NCBI RefSeq assembly: GCF_009870125.1
Contig: NC_046681.1
Coordinates: 25,690,001 to 25,754,000, forward strand
Direction: 5' to 3'
Source: Drosophila pseudoobscura
Taxonomy: Eukaryota; Arthropoda; Insecta; Diptera; Drosophilidae
DNA length: 64,000 nucleotides
The notes below the pieces were generated by a model, which was not told where the DNA came from, did not search any database, and saw only the letters and a list, made by a program, of their open reading frames with translations. The stretch's first letter is position 1. Each line of letters begins with the position of its first letter. Of the stretch, positions 13,211 through 26,450 are shown piece by piece. The translations under genes were made by a program, and so were the position numbers.

Positions 13211-14777
13211 CGTGTTTGGCTAGCAGTTTCTTTTTTTTTTGTTGTTGTTTCTGTTGTATAAAAAATAATTAACCCACCACAAACAATTAATCAGAGAATG
13301 TTGTTCGGGTTGCATTGCACCGGCGACAATTTGCATAAATTAAACAAACTAAAAATGCCATCCACATAATTAGAAATGTGATAGCAGGCAGCCGTGGATA
13401 ATTTCGAATTGATTTATGCAAATTACAAAGCCACTAAATTTACAGGGGGGCAACAGGGGGGGTTGGCTGAAGCTAAGAGAGTCGGAAATGGGATACCTGG
13501 GATATCAAGGGGATCTATATTAAAAGATAGAGATTCTAGAGGGAGAAAAACCGATTCGCTAGGGATTTATACAGAATCTAATATATTCCTATAGTTCTTT
13601 AAGATCTACAGGCTATGGATTAACAGATGAGGCCCGAAATGCTTGCTGGAATGGCCCATAAAAACCCACAAATGGCAAACCCTTCCACGAGTGCAACATG
13701 CCCCTTGTGCACCCCCGAATACCGGGTATAAAAAGGCAACAGAGACTGCAACAGCAGTGGCGACTGCACCGACATTGAGTATTGAGTAAATAAATTAAAA
13801 CAAATAAATATATTTGAGTACAACTTATTTGCATGTAATATTTGTCGAGCATTTTTGTCGCTGCAGCTATTTGTCCCAACTAAATATTTATTCATGTTCA
13901 TGTCGAGGGTCCTGCTCCTGTCAATGTCCCTGTCTGTGTTTATATTCATATTCATATCAATGTTTGTGTGCAAGGGACCATGTCCAGGGGGGGCGGGGCT
14001 ACAGGACATGTTTAGTTTTTGGTGGGCAAAGTGCAACCAAGTGCAAAACCAAATCAACCAAAATGTGCGTAATAAATATTAATTCTATTTTTTGTACTCT
14101 CCCCCCTCCCCCCAACCGGCACCCCTCACCCCTTTGCGGTATTGGCGTGCTAAATTTCATCTGCATATATCTCTTAATTTATGCATGAACATTTTTGGCA
14201 TAAATGATTTCTGTAATAGAAATATTCAAATATGCAAAACTAGCCCGCCGACCGAGACAGTTGTTGCATAAAATATAATACAAAGCTGTGGTTATACCAT
14301 TCACGGGTAGTGCGATGACACATATATGATATAGTGTTACGATTTGGAACAGATTTCGGATGTTGATGGAAGGGTTGAACGAGGGGGGAGGGGGAGGAGG
14401 AGAGAGAGACAGGGTGAGAGTACATGCTAGGCCACGCTGGGAGAGAGAGAGATAGATCCAAGATTATGGCATACAATCCACTCCACAAATAAATGTATTT
14501 TTTTTTTAATTTTCCAATTTAAAATCTTGTTTAAATTACATTTAAATTTATGTGCAAGACTATTCCATTTTTTCCTTAATTACTTTCTTGGCCCAGCAGG
14601 TGGCAGCCAGCTCCACTCGATTGTGGCGTTGGAGCAGCACAAATATTAATTTCATAAATGTTGTGTGTGTTTTAATGAGAACACTCAAAATTAATAAAAC
14701 AATGCGTACATTAAATGCAAATTGCAGACCAGCAGCGTTGACTCCAGCTCCCCAGCTCTGTCAACACGTTCACGACA

Positions 14778-14893
14778 GGATGGGATGGGATGGGATGGGA
14801 CAGGACAGCTCTGGTCTGCTCCCCGAGAGGCCATCGAGGGTGCCGAGGGCTTGGTCTGTTCTGGTCTGGTCTGGTCTGGCCTGGCCTGGCCTG
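14778..14893. repeat. TGGGA array followed by TCTGG/CCTGG array
   Basis: Four GGGAT pentamers at 14,778-14,800 are followed 50 bp later by a pentameric TCTGG array grading into CCTGG (14,851-14,893). The long open frame 14,552-15,130 runs through both arrays and is not accepted as a gene. Confidence 0.8.
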
Positions 14894-15070
14894 TGTGTGT
14901 GTTCAGTAATTATGAGGACATTATGGGCATTATGCTCCACAATCGTTATTGCGTGGACATGCTGGGACCCTGATGCCGTCGAGGATGCCGGCCATGTCGA
15001 TGGACCGACTCCTTGCGGCGCTTTCAGCATTTGCGTTATGCATGAACTGTCGTGCACACATTTGCCACAC

Positions 15071-15090
15071 AGAGAGAGAGAGAGAGAGAG
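15071..15090. repeat. (AG)10 microsatellite
   Basis: Perfect AG dinucleotide run. GA-rich runs can be bound by GAGA factor, but there is no associated promoter evidence here. Confidence 0.9.
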
Positions 15091-16346
15091 CTACAGTGAT
15101 ACACAGTTGGAAAGAGAGGGCCGTCAGTGACGGGGGAAAGACGTGGAGGGAGAGCCAGCAGGAGACTGAGGGCTGAGGGCCCCCGTCTAAATTGCGACAA
15201 CATTATTTAATTGAAACTAATTTGCCATTTTGTGGCCGCCCATCAAAATACGTAATGTCTTGGCCAGCAAGTGGGCGTGTCACTGCCCAAAATGTGGGTC
15301 AATTTGCGGTTGCTTTCACTCTCTTTTGTTCTTGGGGGGAAATTTCGAACTCTTTCGAATAAATTCGTATATATTTGACGGGTGTATCTTCCGTACACAT
15401 TCCGTATTCTGTGTAAAGTGCAAATAGCGAAGGGGTCCAGCTCCAACTTGGAGCCGGGGCGTCATATTTCTCACCTTTCGGGTGTGGCGCCCACGAACAG
15501 GCAACAAAAAATTAAGCGCTTTATGGCATATACTCGTACTCGCCCAACACCGTGGAGTACACCACATGCTCTGTTTACTTTTACGACTTGGCAGGGCAAC
15601 AACAAATATTATATGAGTGGAGGAGGAGCTGCACAACCAGACACAGACACAGCAGCAGGTCCTTCTACCGCCCCGCCCCGCCACCTGAAGCCTCGGCGGC
15701 AGGACCAAAGCAGAGAAGAGCCGCGCAGCCGATGGCCGATGAGATGAGATGCAAGGCAAGGGCCAACAGTGATGTCCAAAATTATGCGGCTAGAAAGGAA
15801 ACCAAAAGATTTAGGGGTGCAAATGATGCATCGATTGGGAGTACAATAAAAGTGGATTAAAAAGGATTCCTCTTTATAAAAGACCCAAGAATATAGCCTA
15901 TATCGTTTTAGTTTTGCTTAAATATAGTTCCAATATATTTTTTAATAATTTTAAACCCCTAAATATTCATCAAAAGTAGCCTTCGAGCCAGGTTCTTTGG
16001 AGATTTCTACCGATTCATTAGTTCTGTGCCATCACTGACTGCCTGCCACGTCCACACATCTCGTATGACACTGTGGGGCGGGGGCGGGGGTGGGGGCGGT
16101 GCAGGCGTGGCACAAAGTGAGCAAAACGCACGTGACGCTCATCAATTTAGCGCACTTTGCCTTTGCCTTTGCCTTCCTCGCTGTGCTTTTGCTTTTAATG
16201 CGCTCTAGTGGCAGACTCTGATGAGAGAGGGGGGGGCTGGGGATGGACAGTGTAGAAGAAGCAACTGTGCTGGGGGGCAACGAGATGTGGCTGCCACATG
16301 CTGGCTGGAGCCCGACTCAGTGCATCGTTCTGCACATGCTGCGCAC

Positions 16347-16380
16347 GTCGTCATCGTCGTCGTCGTCGTCGTCATCGTCG
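16347..16380. repeat. GTC/ATC trinucleotide microsatellite
   Basis: Run of GTCGTC units with two ATC interruptions. Confidence 0.85.
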
Positions 16381-16511
16381 GCAAAGGAATGGTCGTAGGT
16401 GGAGCTCTGGAGTGGGGCTCGGTGTGTCACGATTTTGCATATTAATTGCATTAAGTTATAGCCACCGATGCAGCCATCCACCGCTGGATGGCGCCACATG
16501 CTACCACCGTG

Positions 16512-16566
16512 CGGGGGCAGGGACTGGGGCAGGGGCAGGGGCAGGGGCTGGGGCTGGGGCCGGGCC
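16512..16566. repeat. GGGGCA/GGGGCT hexamer array
   Basis: Repeats of GGGGCAGGGGCTG form. The G-rich strand has many GGGG runs spaced by 2 nt, so it could fold as a G-quadruplex. Confidence 0.8.
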
Positions 16567-16847
16567 AGCACGGCGATAATTTCAAGTTGGTAAATCCACT
16601 TTGGCGCACATGTTCCGGGAGGGCTTACCGTGCAGCCCGGTGCTTAACTGCAATTCAAACTGGCTCTAGCCGGGGGCTAAGACCCGCCCCCCACACACGC
16701 CCCCCACAGCCGCCCCCGCACCCGCACTCGCATTCGCGGTCTATGTATTACATATAGCCGCCGTTTAACTAAACAACAACATTTTATCCCATATGTGCGT
16801 CGGACACGAATTTATTTTTAACCGATCCGATACGATCCGAATGGACC

Positions 16848-16898
16848 CACACACACACACACAGTGAAATGTGATACCATTGCGTGTGTGTGTGTGAG
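16848..16898. repeat. CA run and GT run in inverted arrangement
   Basis: A (CA)n run (16,848-16,863) and a (GT)n run (16,884-16,898) are separated by about 20 bp, so the pair could form a short hairpin. Probably microsatellite coincidence. Confidence 0.7.
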
Positions 16899-18458
16899 TG
16901 TGCTCGAAAAATCCATACATATAGGAGAATATTTTTCAAAAATATTTGAAATGTTTGCTGGCTATTTTTAACATGACTCACTGCCGAACGAGCAGCAAAG
17001 TATTTAAATTGTGTTTCATATTTTCGCGTAAAACCCCTCACAGGGGGTACCACGATTCGAGCACAGACCACAGAGCACTAAAGTTGGGGAAAGGACAAGA
17101 TCATAACCCCATATCATGTAACTATACCTTGGAAACCCTTAACCCTGTAGGGTATCTAGTGTTTCGACACCACAAACCAGCGTTTACTTCTTGTTTATAT
17201 TTGCATTATTTTATTTTGGTGGTTTTTTTGGTTTTATGTTTCACAGATATTAAATAATGTTTTTCTGATGTTTTTGGAGCGGCATTAAGTGGGATTAGAG
17301 TGGCATGTTTAGTGTGTGTTTTAAGGCTATGTTTTCACTCAGTTTTTCCACTTCACTGTAGACGCTGTCTTGCCAGATTTCGCTCCATACTTCTTTACAT
17401 TCCATATGCTTTATGTTATACTATTGAATGCAAGGAAGCATGGAACTCTCAAAGGCCTTCTGAATCCGTCTTTGACTTTTATTAGCCCTCTCCTGCGTGG
17501 GGACTCACTCTCTCACTTTATCTGAATGGCTTTACTTACCCGCTGATGTTTTGATGTTTTGATGTTTTTTTCGGGAACGAGCAAAACCATAAAGCAATTG
17601 CCAGTAATGACAACGACTGAAGGTAATTGCTGGCCACAAAAACCGGCAAAACGACTTACCAACTGCAAAACCATTGGGCACACTCTTTTGTGGCTGCATT
17701 CTCTCTTCCGTTCTGTTACCACTTTTTGTCTACCATTTCTCTGGCCCGTCCCTGTGGGGTTTCCATTTCCTTTCTCCGGGTAACTGTGTTGTTACTTTGT
17801 GAGAAGCAAATCCTTATGCTTATTTTTGTGGCATGCAAATTTTTCCTGTTTTTCGTTGAAGAGTTTTCATTTTTATTCCCCCCCCCCATACTTTTCATTT
17901 TTTGCGCTGCCTGCCTGCCTGCCTGCCGTGCGTTTTTATAGTCCAACTGCAATAAAGCAATTTTTAAGCGCACTGAAGTGTGTTTATATGTGACTGGGGC
18001 CCCAGTCTCCAGCACCCAGTCTCCCGTCTCCCACACAGAGTCCACCCTCAGATACAACTCGTACTTTCCGTATCCGTGGTATCTGTTTCGCTTTTTCTGC
18101 TTTTTTTTTAACTTTTGTTTTGCATCTTTCACACGCCTGCACAAAAAATTCATAAACTTTTTGCTGCTTTTGGTTTTTTTTTTCCAGTATTTTTGTGTGA
18201 GTGTGTGTGTTTTTTGTATTTTTGTTGTGTTTTGTTGTTGTTTTTCGTGTGGCCGTAATAAAATTGCGCCTTTTTTGTTTGACTTTTTTTATGCGCATAT
18301 TTTGCGCCACATGGCCGGCTTGGGACAGCTCCACCATCCTGCCCGGCCTGCCCCTAGCCCCCCCCACCATCCTTGATGATCCCCTGCCTCAATGTTTGTG
18401 TGTTCCTTTGGCTTTGGCGCTTAAACGATTTTTTTCTTCAGTTTTTGTTACTTTGGTT

Positions 18459-18700
18459 TGGTCACACTCCACACGCCACACGAAAAGTATACAAAATCCG
18501 CGCTTGCAAATGCAATTTCGATTTGGAGACCCGTAGAGGAAGAAGACCTCTCAAGAAGGCCGGCAGAGAGAGACACAACTCGTAAACAGTTCGATACACA
18601 ATCGAGAGAACCGCGGAGAGAACTTCAGAGCCACTGATCGAAGAAGTTGACGGCGCGAACTGATGACGGCGACTGTGTTCTTGGCGCAGTGTAAACATGC
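18459..18700 (+). promoter_or_regulatory. Candidate promoter with motif-1-like box and leader-like sequence
   Basis: TGGTCACACTC at 18,459-18,469 matches Ohler core motif 1 (YGGTCACACTR) except at the last base. The following 200 bp is repeat-poor and purine-rich, like fly 5' leaders, and contains GAGAGA stretches. No ORF starts convincingly in it. If real, it may be a non-coding first exon of a gene whose coding exons lie outside the window. Weak evidence. Confidence 0.25.
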
Positions 18701-19260
18701 GTTTATATAGGTGCCTAAAATTAAATCGGGAGACCCACACATGAAGGCAGCGCCGTCGACCCGGGGTCAGGTCAAGCCCGGAGCTAGGGGCGCACATATG
18801 TTCCAAGTACTGTTCTTCTCTCACCCTCCCTCTCCCTCTTTTTACCTACTTGAAGAAGAGAAACAACGACAACAACTGCTGGCAATACCCACGCGGCGCT
18901 GAACCGAGCCGAGGGGCAGGATGCGGTGGCACATGGAAGCAATCTGCAGCTTGCAGGCGTTTCCCAGGCCGCCTTAAGTGTACCAGAGACGAGTCCAAGT
19001 CCATGTGGCTGTGGAGTGTGTGTTTTTACAACAAACATTTGCCAAAGGTCTATCATATCTAATGCGCTTTGAGGCAAACAGATTGAACGATATTTTCTCT
19101 CTCTGTTTTTTGAAGTTCTTTTGACCCATTAGACCCAGCGGATTGTGGGCAGGGGCTCAAATAAACGAGCATCGGCTGGAATATCTGCTGCAATTAGCAT
19201 TAACAGTTCGCGGCCGGGAAACTTAATCGAATTGTAATGAAAATTGTCAGCGTGTCAGGC

Positions 19261-19284
19261 CGAATGGCCGAATGGCCGAATGGC
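19261..19284. repeat. CGAATGGC tandem repeat, three copies
   Basis: Three consecutive 8-bp CGAATGGC units inside an otherwise repeat-poor, enhancer-like block. Confidence 0.8.
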
Positions 19285-21179
19285 CTCCGCAATCGTGAAT
19301 TTTAATTAGCCATTTGCTGCATTTAATGCTCGATTTTAATGCACTGGTCGCACATTTTTGTGCACTTTCATTAAATTATAATACTTTTTCGATGGCTTCG
19401 ATGGGTTCGATGGGTTCGAGGCGCATGTGCTGCTCTGCCCGGGTCGTGTAACTAATTATTCAAATGCTATTATAACCATTAATGTTACATACTTTAATTG
19501 AAATTAATTAACGAGCTGTTGGTGCGATCGTTAATGGTGATGCCCTGATAAAGGTCTGGTCTGGATACCAGGAATACCAGGACCAGAAATACTAGTATTT
19601 CTGGCTAACAAAATTGTGGAAAAATTACCTCCTTCAATGGATAATGTTAAAAAGCAATGACTGCCCAAAGCACGCAAGGACTTCGATAAAATACAATATA
19701 TTTTCTTCAATTATTTCCACTAGAATTTGTGATATTATCCTTCAAATTTCTCTCCCTATTGGTTCACTCTTCATATCTTTTTATGCAACAAAAAACGATT
19801 TATGGCCGGAAGTCCCCTCATTCTTATTCGATCATAAACGAAACTTGTATGCTAAATTCTGAAGTAAAATTATCAACATTTGTACGAAAAATTAAAATTA
19901 AAAATTTAATTTTTTCCCTTTAGTTTTTTAGTGTGAACTGAAATGTTTTCCGCTTCTTATATAATGCAAGAAAAAACCACCTATAATATTCCTTATTATT
20001 TTCTCAATACCCAAGTTATGAAACATCTAAAAATATAGTCTGCTGTTCCGATTAAATCTTAAGAGCTTGAAATTATGACAGAACAAGAAAAAATATGAAA
20101 GAAACTTTCACTCGTCAGATGACTCTGCCGCCACATACATACACACATACACACATGCATATGTATGTACATATGTATTACATACTTATGTAAATATATA
20201 CATGGAGAGGCCTATGTATTGTAAAGATATAACCGCCACACGAAAATAACGATGAGCAAGTGAGTATTATTCATCGCCCGCCAAGCCCACTCACACCGAT
20301 ACTCACACGCACACAGACACAGCCACAGACACTCACTCGTTGGCCGGGGAGCGATGCTGAATCTTCTGTTCGGTTCGCATCGAATGGGTGATGATATTTA
20401 TAGCTTTTTGTCGATGTTCTCCATAAATAGCAAAAGCCGTCAGCCTGCCCTGCAAAGTTCACACCAACTCAAAGAAACTACTAGATTTCGTTTCTTCTTT
20501 TTGTATTTCTTCGTTTTTTTGATAGTTAAATATTTTGGACAGGATTCACAGCACAAAATTTGTATGGAATTTTTTCAAGCGATTTTTAGTTTTTTTTTTT
20601 TTTTAATTAAAATTCCAGGAGTTTTTCCTCTTTTTTTTGGTAGCACACCGCGTGTTCAATTTTTGTGAAATGATTTTCGGCAGGAATGGGCCGGACAAGT
20701 GCCGATCTGAACGGGTCGACAACAGAATCGGTAATGCACTAAAGGATGCAAAAAATATTCTCAAATTAATTCTTGGCGCTGCGAGCAGCCCGCCGACGCT
20801 TCGTTTTTCTTCCTCCTCCTCTTAATATATTTCTTTATTTTTTTCTTATTTTTATTTCTGTACAGACTTTTTGTTGGCTGTATTGGAGATCGGATCGGAT
20901 TGAGAACTTGCGCCTCGGGATCGCCTCCGAGCAACTATCATTTCGTATATGTAAGAGTATTATGTACATATTTATAGCTTTGTCTCGTCTTCTTGTCTTG
21001 CCGTTGTACATATATGTATGTACGTTCGTATGGGCTGGTGTATATGGCTGGGCATATATGTCGGTACATAGCTAGAGATCGGCATATTTGCTGCCCAAAA
21101 TACTTGCCCCGATGCTGCCGATCTGGCCGATCCACGGCGCAGGCGCATTGGCCCTGTCTATACTTAGAACTGGCTATAT

Positions 21180-21204
21180 GGCACGGCACGGCACGGCACG
21201 GCAC
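21180..21204. repeat. (GGCAC)5 microsatellite
   Basis: Five perfect GGCAC pentamers. Confidence 0.9.
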
Positions 21205-21991
21205 ACGGAAGGCCGCCCGATCGTCGAACTGTTGGCTAGATGGGCTCTCCACCGGCATCTCCCGTTGCCATCGGCACAGAAATAACATCCAAACCCACAC
21301 ACACACACACATTCTAGCACATTTACGAAGTGGCAACATCTTCGGCTTTCTGGCAACAGATTTTATATATTTTTGGGGCCGAAGAGGTCCCGGCTAGAAA
21401 CCAGGCAAATGCCATCGCCATCGGCATCGGTTTGCCATTTCTTGGGCTGCTTTTTTCTTTTTGGTTTTACACTTTTCGCACACTCTCAAACTCGTTGACA
21501 TATTTTTGGAAATGTCAAAACGAGTTAAAATTGCTTAATTACTTTTTATGTGCACACTTTTTGGCAGGGCTCCATCGTGGCATCGTTCGAAAGAACATTG
21601 TTAATGGTTTCGAGGGGAGAAAATACATTTGGGCATCATCTGAGATCGATTTCACCAGGAATTAAAGCAATATAGAACGAGGGGGCATGTAATGAGGAAA
21701 ATGAGTCTGATGTAACACAAAGTCTTTTCCTTAGTATTTATAGAGAATCTTTCTAGCCAAAAATCTAGAGCCAGCTCTGACTTTCCCTTGAAGGCTATAT
21801 TGAAATATATTTCAGCTTTCTTGAGCAGACCTTTTAAGGGCTTAGGGAACTTTTACATACACAAAATGCAGAAAACGCTAGAACACAGTTCGCCTCTTAA
21901 TGTGCAAATGTAGGGCTTAACTAACACAAGGATGCACACGCATAATAGATGCATCCAATAGATACATCCCTGGCTGCACAAGAGAGTGCGA

Positions 21992-22009
21992 GGGGGGGGG
22001 GGGGGGGGG
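21992..22009. repeat. Poly-G tract, 18 G
   Basis: Uninterrupted run of 18 G on the plus strand, preceded by AGAGAGTGCGA. Confidence 0.9.
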
Positions 22010-24274
22010 AGAGGCGTGGCCCCTCGTGTGGCAACACACAAATGCAATTTAATTTTTTTTCCTTCTGCGATTCTCGTACTTTTTCTTTTTTGTTCTTGAT
22101 GCTGATTCTTGTAGATGATGTACACTCTCCTCGAGAGGGTACGCCCTACAGCTGCTCCTTTTATGCACAAATAAACTGTAGAGTATCTAAGCTTTCGGCC
22201 TCAGCTTTGGGCGTCTATGAGATGTATTTTTGGGCACAGCCCGACACAGCTCCCAAGGCAAGAGAGCGAAGAGACTGTCGTTTTGCTGATGAATTTCTCT
22301 GGCTGTTGTGCCATAAAAACATAGCCACCAACTGTTGTCTACAAATAAATCTTGTTAAGAAGTACACACACACACGACAACCGACAGAAGGAAAACACAG
22401 ATACAGGCTACATTTTGGCCCCCAAAGAATAGACCATAAAAACGCATACAAGTCGAAACATTTTATGATCGAAGAACAACCTTAGACACACACACACACT
22501 CGAATACATAGGAATGCACTTGACAGTCGATGGTTATAAAATAAACGGCAATAAATCCCCATAAATAGACAGAGAATCAAAATGTTGGCCAAACAAATTA
22601 AAAGCCACAAAAGTAGAGACTATCAAGGCTCTGGGAAGACAAAGGTGACAAGGATCTATCTGTATTCATCTCTCCATTTAATTGGGGAAAATCTCTTTTC
22701 ATCTATGTATCGCTTTTCCCCGGAAAAGTTTCGCCTCTCAAAGGTCTTTCCTTTTACGATGGCAATTAAATTCCCGAATTTGATTTAATTTATTTTATGG
22801 TTAATAAAAAGCTAAAAACAAAAGCCCAAAACCAAAATGACAGCTGGCTGAATCATCAGCTCCTGACATCCTTCTTTTCTCTTTTTTTTTTGGGTGAGGG
22901 GAGGGGGGGGGGGAGCGTACATAAAATTTGATTTTATTCGGTACGCTTGCTTCCGTATGCAAATGCCTTTTTGTCACATTGGAAAATTGAAATCCTTTTA
23001 TGTGCGAAACGTGACAAACGATTTCGGGGAATTTACGATGCTAAGAGGCTAAGGCTTGCAGCTTTAAGATTGGGAAATTTGAATTGGAAATCTTCAAAAT
23101 AAATCTGATTATAGAAAGCCAAAAAACTTAAACTCGAGCGATGGAGAGGGAGGAGCATCCCTTTCTGGACATTGTAACGACTTACATGTGTAGGACACTC
23201 CTCAAAGAGAGCACCCCTGGACAGGATCGGGTGTGTGGCTGTGTCTGTGTCTGGGTCCAGTCTACCTACTCTAGGACCCAAGGATGAGCCACATGTGAGT
23301 CGTCTCTGTCGTCTTTTGGCTGGCATTTCGTAATTACGTGGAAGTCAAGCCTGGCAAGCAGACACATGTACAACATGCCTACACATGTACCCCCTCCCCC
23401 TCCCCCCCGCACTCAACCCACTCCCCATCTCTGGGATGGTATGGCCTGGTCTCGGGGTATGAATGAACTCGAGTGGCGGCGTTTTCGATGTATTTACGAG
23501 CCATTTCACCAAAAACAAAGGAAAAAACACACACAAAAAGAAGTGGAAAATATAACGAAACGAAAGGCAAAACTTTGCAGATACAAATCGTAAATCAGGC
23601 ACAAGTAAATGCAGAAACAACTACACAGGGAGGCAGCAGCAGAACGGCAGCAGCAGCAATATCAATTTTCAATCTGTTGACCCATGAACATAAATTCCTG
23701 AGACCCTCGATGCCTCCGCTGCCTCGAAGCCATGTGTTGAAGTCATTTGACTGTCTCTGACGCCCCGCTCGCTCCTGCCCCTTGACTCTCATGTGATGTG
23801 CAACACCAATTAACGAATCAGACCAAATCGAAACTCCAACTTAGGCTTAAAAGTGTTTTAATTTCATTGAAATTTGGTTAGACAATCTCGTTGCTTCCTT
23901 TAGCTTGAAAATCGGGCACATTCTGGGCATTCCCATAACCACAGTCGCCCCCTTGATGATGATGCTGAAGCAACTCCTTGGAAACTCTCAAAACTACACA
24001 ACGCTTCACTTGTTCCAATTAGCTTTCAATAAAACCATTAAAAGATAACTTTACAGATATGTCTTGCAAGTTTTTTTCAAGATTTGCAAAAGTTCAAAAA
24101 GCAAAAGCAAATCGCACGTAAAGAGCGAGAGGATTCTAAAACAAATCATAGCCCACACCTAGACCCAAGAGCTCATAAAGAAGAAAGGACGAAGGACGAG
24201 GAAGCGTTGCCTGACAGAGGAAGTTTGCGCAATGTAGCGTAAATTGTGTGTTAATTCAATTATGTGCCAGGACA

Positions 24275-24299
24275 CCCACCGCCCACCGCCCACCGCCCA
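24275..24299. repeat. CCCACCG heptamer repeat
   Basis: Three tandem CACCGCC heptamers. Confidence 0.8.
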
Positions 24300-26389
24300 A
24301 CCACTGATCCGCCATCCACGGAGACGCCACCAGAGATGGGTAATTAAAATACCAAATGTTTATTCAGGTAAATAATTTCAAAGTGCAGGAGGAGCGAGCA
24401 ACGGCAACTGCAATAACAAAATTGATACGGTTTCTGGTTGTCTTTCTAGAGGGTATTCAAGGGAGTCGAGGGGTATATGGTATTTGGGGGAAGTTTATGG
24501 AAAATAGGGGAATTCTACCAAAGGGAATTCTAGTCGGGATCTCAGGTGGGAGTTGGTTTGATTGAAGAGCTTTAAAGGCTTAAAAATGGGGGGTATTTCG
24601 CGCTTAAGTAGCAGTGATCGTCCCTGAATAGCAGGTTCTCAGTGCAAATTCTTTTATCAAGAACCCCATTTCCTTAATATTTGAAGCTTGTTAGGGATGG
24701 AACTCTGCTTGAACCTTAGAAGAAGTGTTCTATGTATTAGTCAAGAGGCTTTTTGGCTTGTTCCGCAGTCTAGGGCACCGAAAAGTCGATCATTGTACCT
24801 TAGACTTGCTCTCCCTTGGCCGTTAGTAATGCCCTTTCTTTCTGGTGGAATTGGGATTTTGGTGGTGTTTTGGTGGTGTGCTGCTGGTGTGGCGGTGTGT
24901 AGTGCCACTGACTTTTGGCAATGGAGCCGCAGCGGCCAAAAAACAATCTAATGTCAGGCCCCGCTCCCTAGCCAGACTTTGCCTTCATTGAAGCGTTGAA
25001 ATTTCCAGCGCGCAAAACTTTTTAACAAAACTTTTCATTAAAGTTTTGGCCAAGAAGCAAACCCCCCCGCCCCCCTACTACCCGCCCGCCCCCCTCGAAC
25101 CACGACCTGGAACAGCAGCAGCAGCAGCAAAAGATGCGAAAACTTTGCCGCTGGCAGGCGTAGTAAACGTCATTTCGGTCGGAGGCGTTTAGCGCTGGGC
25201 GTGGTCGAATGCACTAAAAGAAACAACAAAAAAAAAAACTTTCTTTTATATAAGAAATGGCTGCTGCCTGCAAAAGTATTTGTTTTTGGCTCACATGTGT
25301 GTGTGTGGGGGGTGGGTGTGTGTGTGTGGGGGGGTGGCTGTGTGTGTGGGGTGCAAGGTTTTTCTCAAGTTTTTAGTCGCCATCCGCAAAATGTTTTTCT
25401 CGCATTTCAATTCACCACAAAAACGTTTTGAGAAATTATTGCAAAAGTTTTTCATAAAATGAAAGCGCATAAATTTAGTGCAACAACAAGAGGAGCCCGT
25501 ACCTAAGGTTATGGTCGTAGCCGACGCTTGAGATGCCCTAGCAGATGTCAGGGAGCACCTTTTCGACCACGACCAACAGGGACTAGGGGCCAGATGTCTT
25601 TAGAACTGAAGCACTAGCCCTATAAAGCCTTGAAGAAAGAAGGAAGGAGCCATGACAAGTGTCTCTGGATTCTAATGGAGAATATATATATGATTCTAGT
25701 CAAAATCATTGCACCCCCATTGAAGGGTATTCAAAAAGGCAGCACTGCCCTGCGGGGACTTCGGGTCTGAGCCAAATATCAAGAGCTAGCAGCAGCCTTG
25801 CAAGCGTGTGATATGAGCCACACACAGATACCCACACATACACATACCCACGCCGTCAGTGCACCTTTGTGCGACACGTTAAGTTGTAAAAACAAAAACA
25901 AAAAAACCAAAAAAAAAAGAAGAGAACCCAAATACAACAATTGCAAAGCAACAAACAGCAAACGAGTGCGAAAAAGTTGTGTGGCGGATGGGTAATGTAG
26001 CGCAGTGGAAGGGTTAAGGGGGAGGAGGGGGAGGAGGGCTTTCTAAAATTGAGAGTACTTCTACATGGCCACTGGAAGCCCCTGCAGATATGCCTTCATT
26101 GTATCCAATTCAATACAGGAATCTCTAAATACCCAATGAAGTACTCGCAGATTCAATCAAGTTTCAACTTGGATCGGCCAGCCATTAAATCTAAAACTAT
26201 ATTTAGGTCCATTTTGGAATTTCGAATTTCAAGTGCTGGCCAATTCAGCGCATCCATAGTTCGTCCAATTCGGTCTTGGGGCTGGGTCGGATGAAATTTT
26301 CCGCTTTCTATAGTATGCTTGTCTGTACCAATGTCTGGTCGTATTTTTGTCGACTTTTCAACTTGGCGATGGCTATATGGTGGTGCCAT

Positions 26390-26450
26390 TGCCGGTGCCA
26401 GAGCCGGTGCCAGAGCCGGTGACGGTGACGGTGACGGTTGGTGGTGGCGG
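26390..26450. repeat. GGTGCCAGAGCC / GTGACG compound repeat
   Basis: GAGCCGGTGCCA dodecamers pass into a GGTGAC hexamer array and then GGTGGTGGCGG. The same GTGACG array recurs at 29,450-29,475. Confidence 0.75.

Larger units (their letters stand above)
8163..18440. other. Non-coding stretch with microsatellites and conserved-looking AT-rich blocks
   Basis: I see no supportable exon. Simple repeats include CA/GT runs, CCCACG-type repeats (10,420-10,440), TGGGA and TCTGG arrays, GA runs and GTC repeats. Two blocks, about 12,475-12,720 and 13,060-13,210, combine TAATTA/CAATTA/TTTATG homeodomain-type cores with few repeats, as fly enhancers often do. That is only a composition impression. Confidence 0.5.

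Noticed and set aside
14552-15130. 192-codon plus-strand frame
   Set aside because: Driven by TGGGA, TCTGG and GA repeats; it starts at a weak context and has no domain.
16848-16898. Possible hairpin precursor from inverted CA/GT runs
   Set aside because: The pairing is purely dinucleotide repeat with no microRNA-like arms.
21949-22485. 178-codon plus-strand frame
   Set aside because: Runs through a G18 tract and AT-rich sequence. No start context or recognisable domain.
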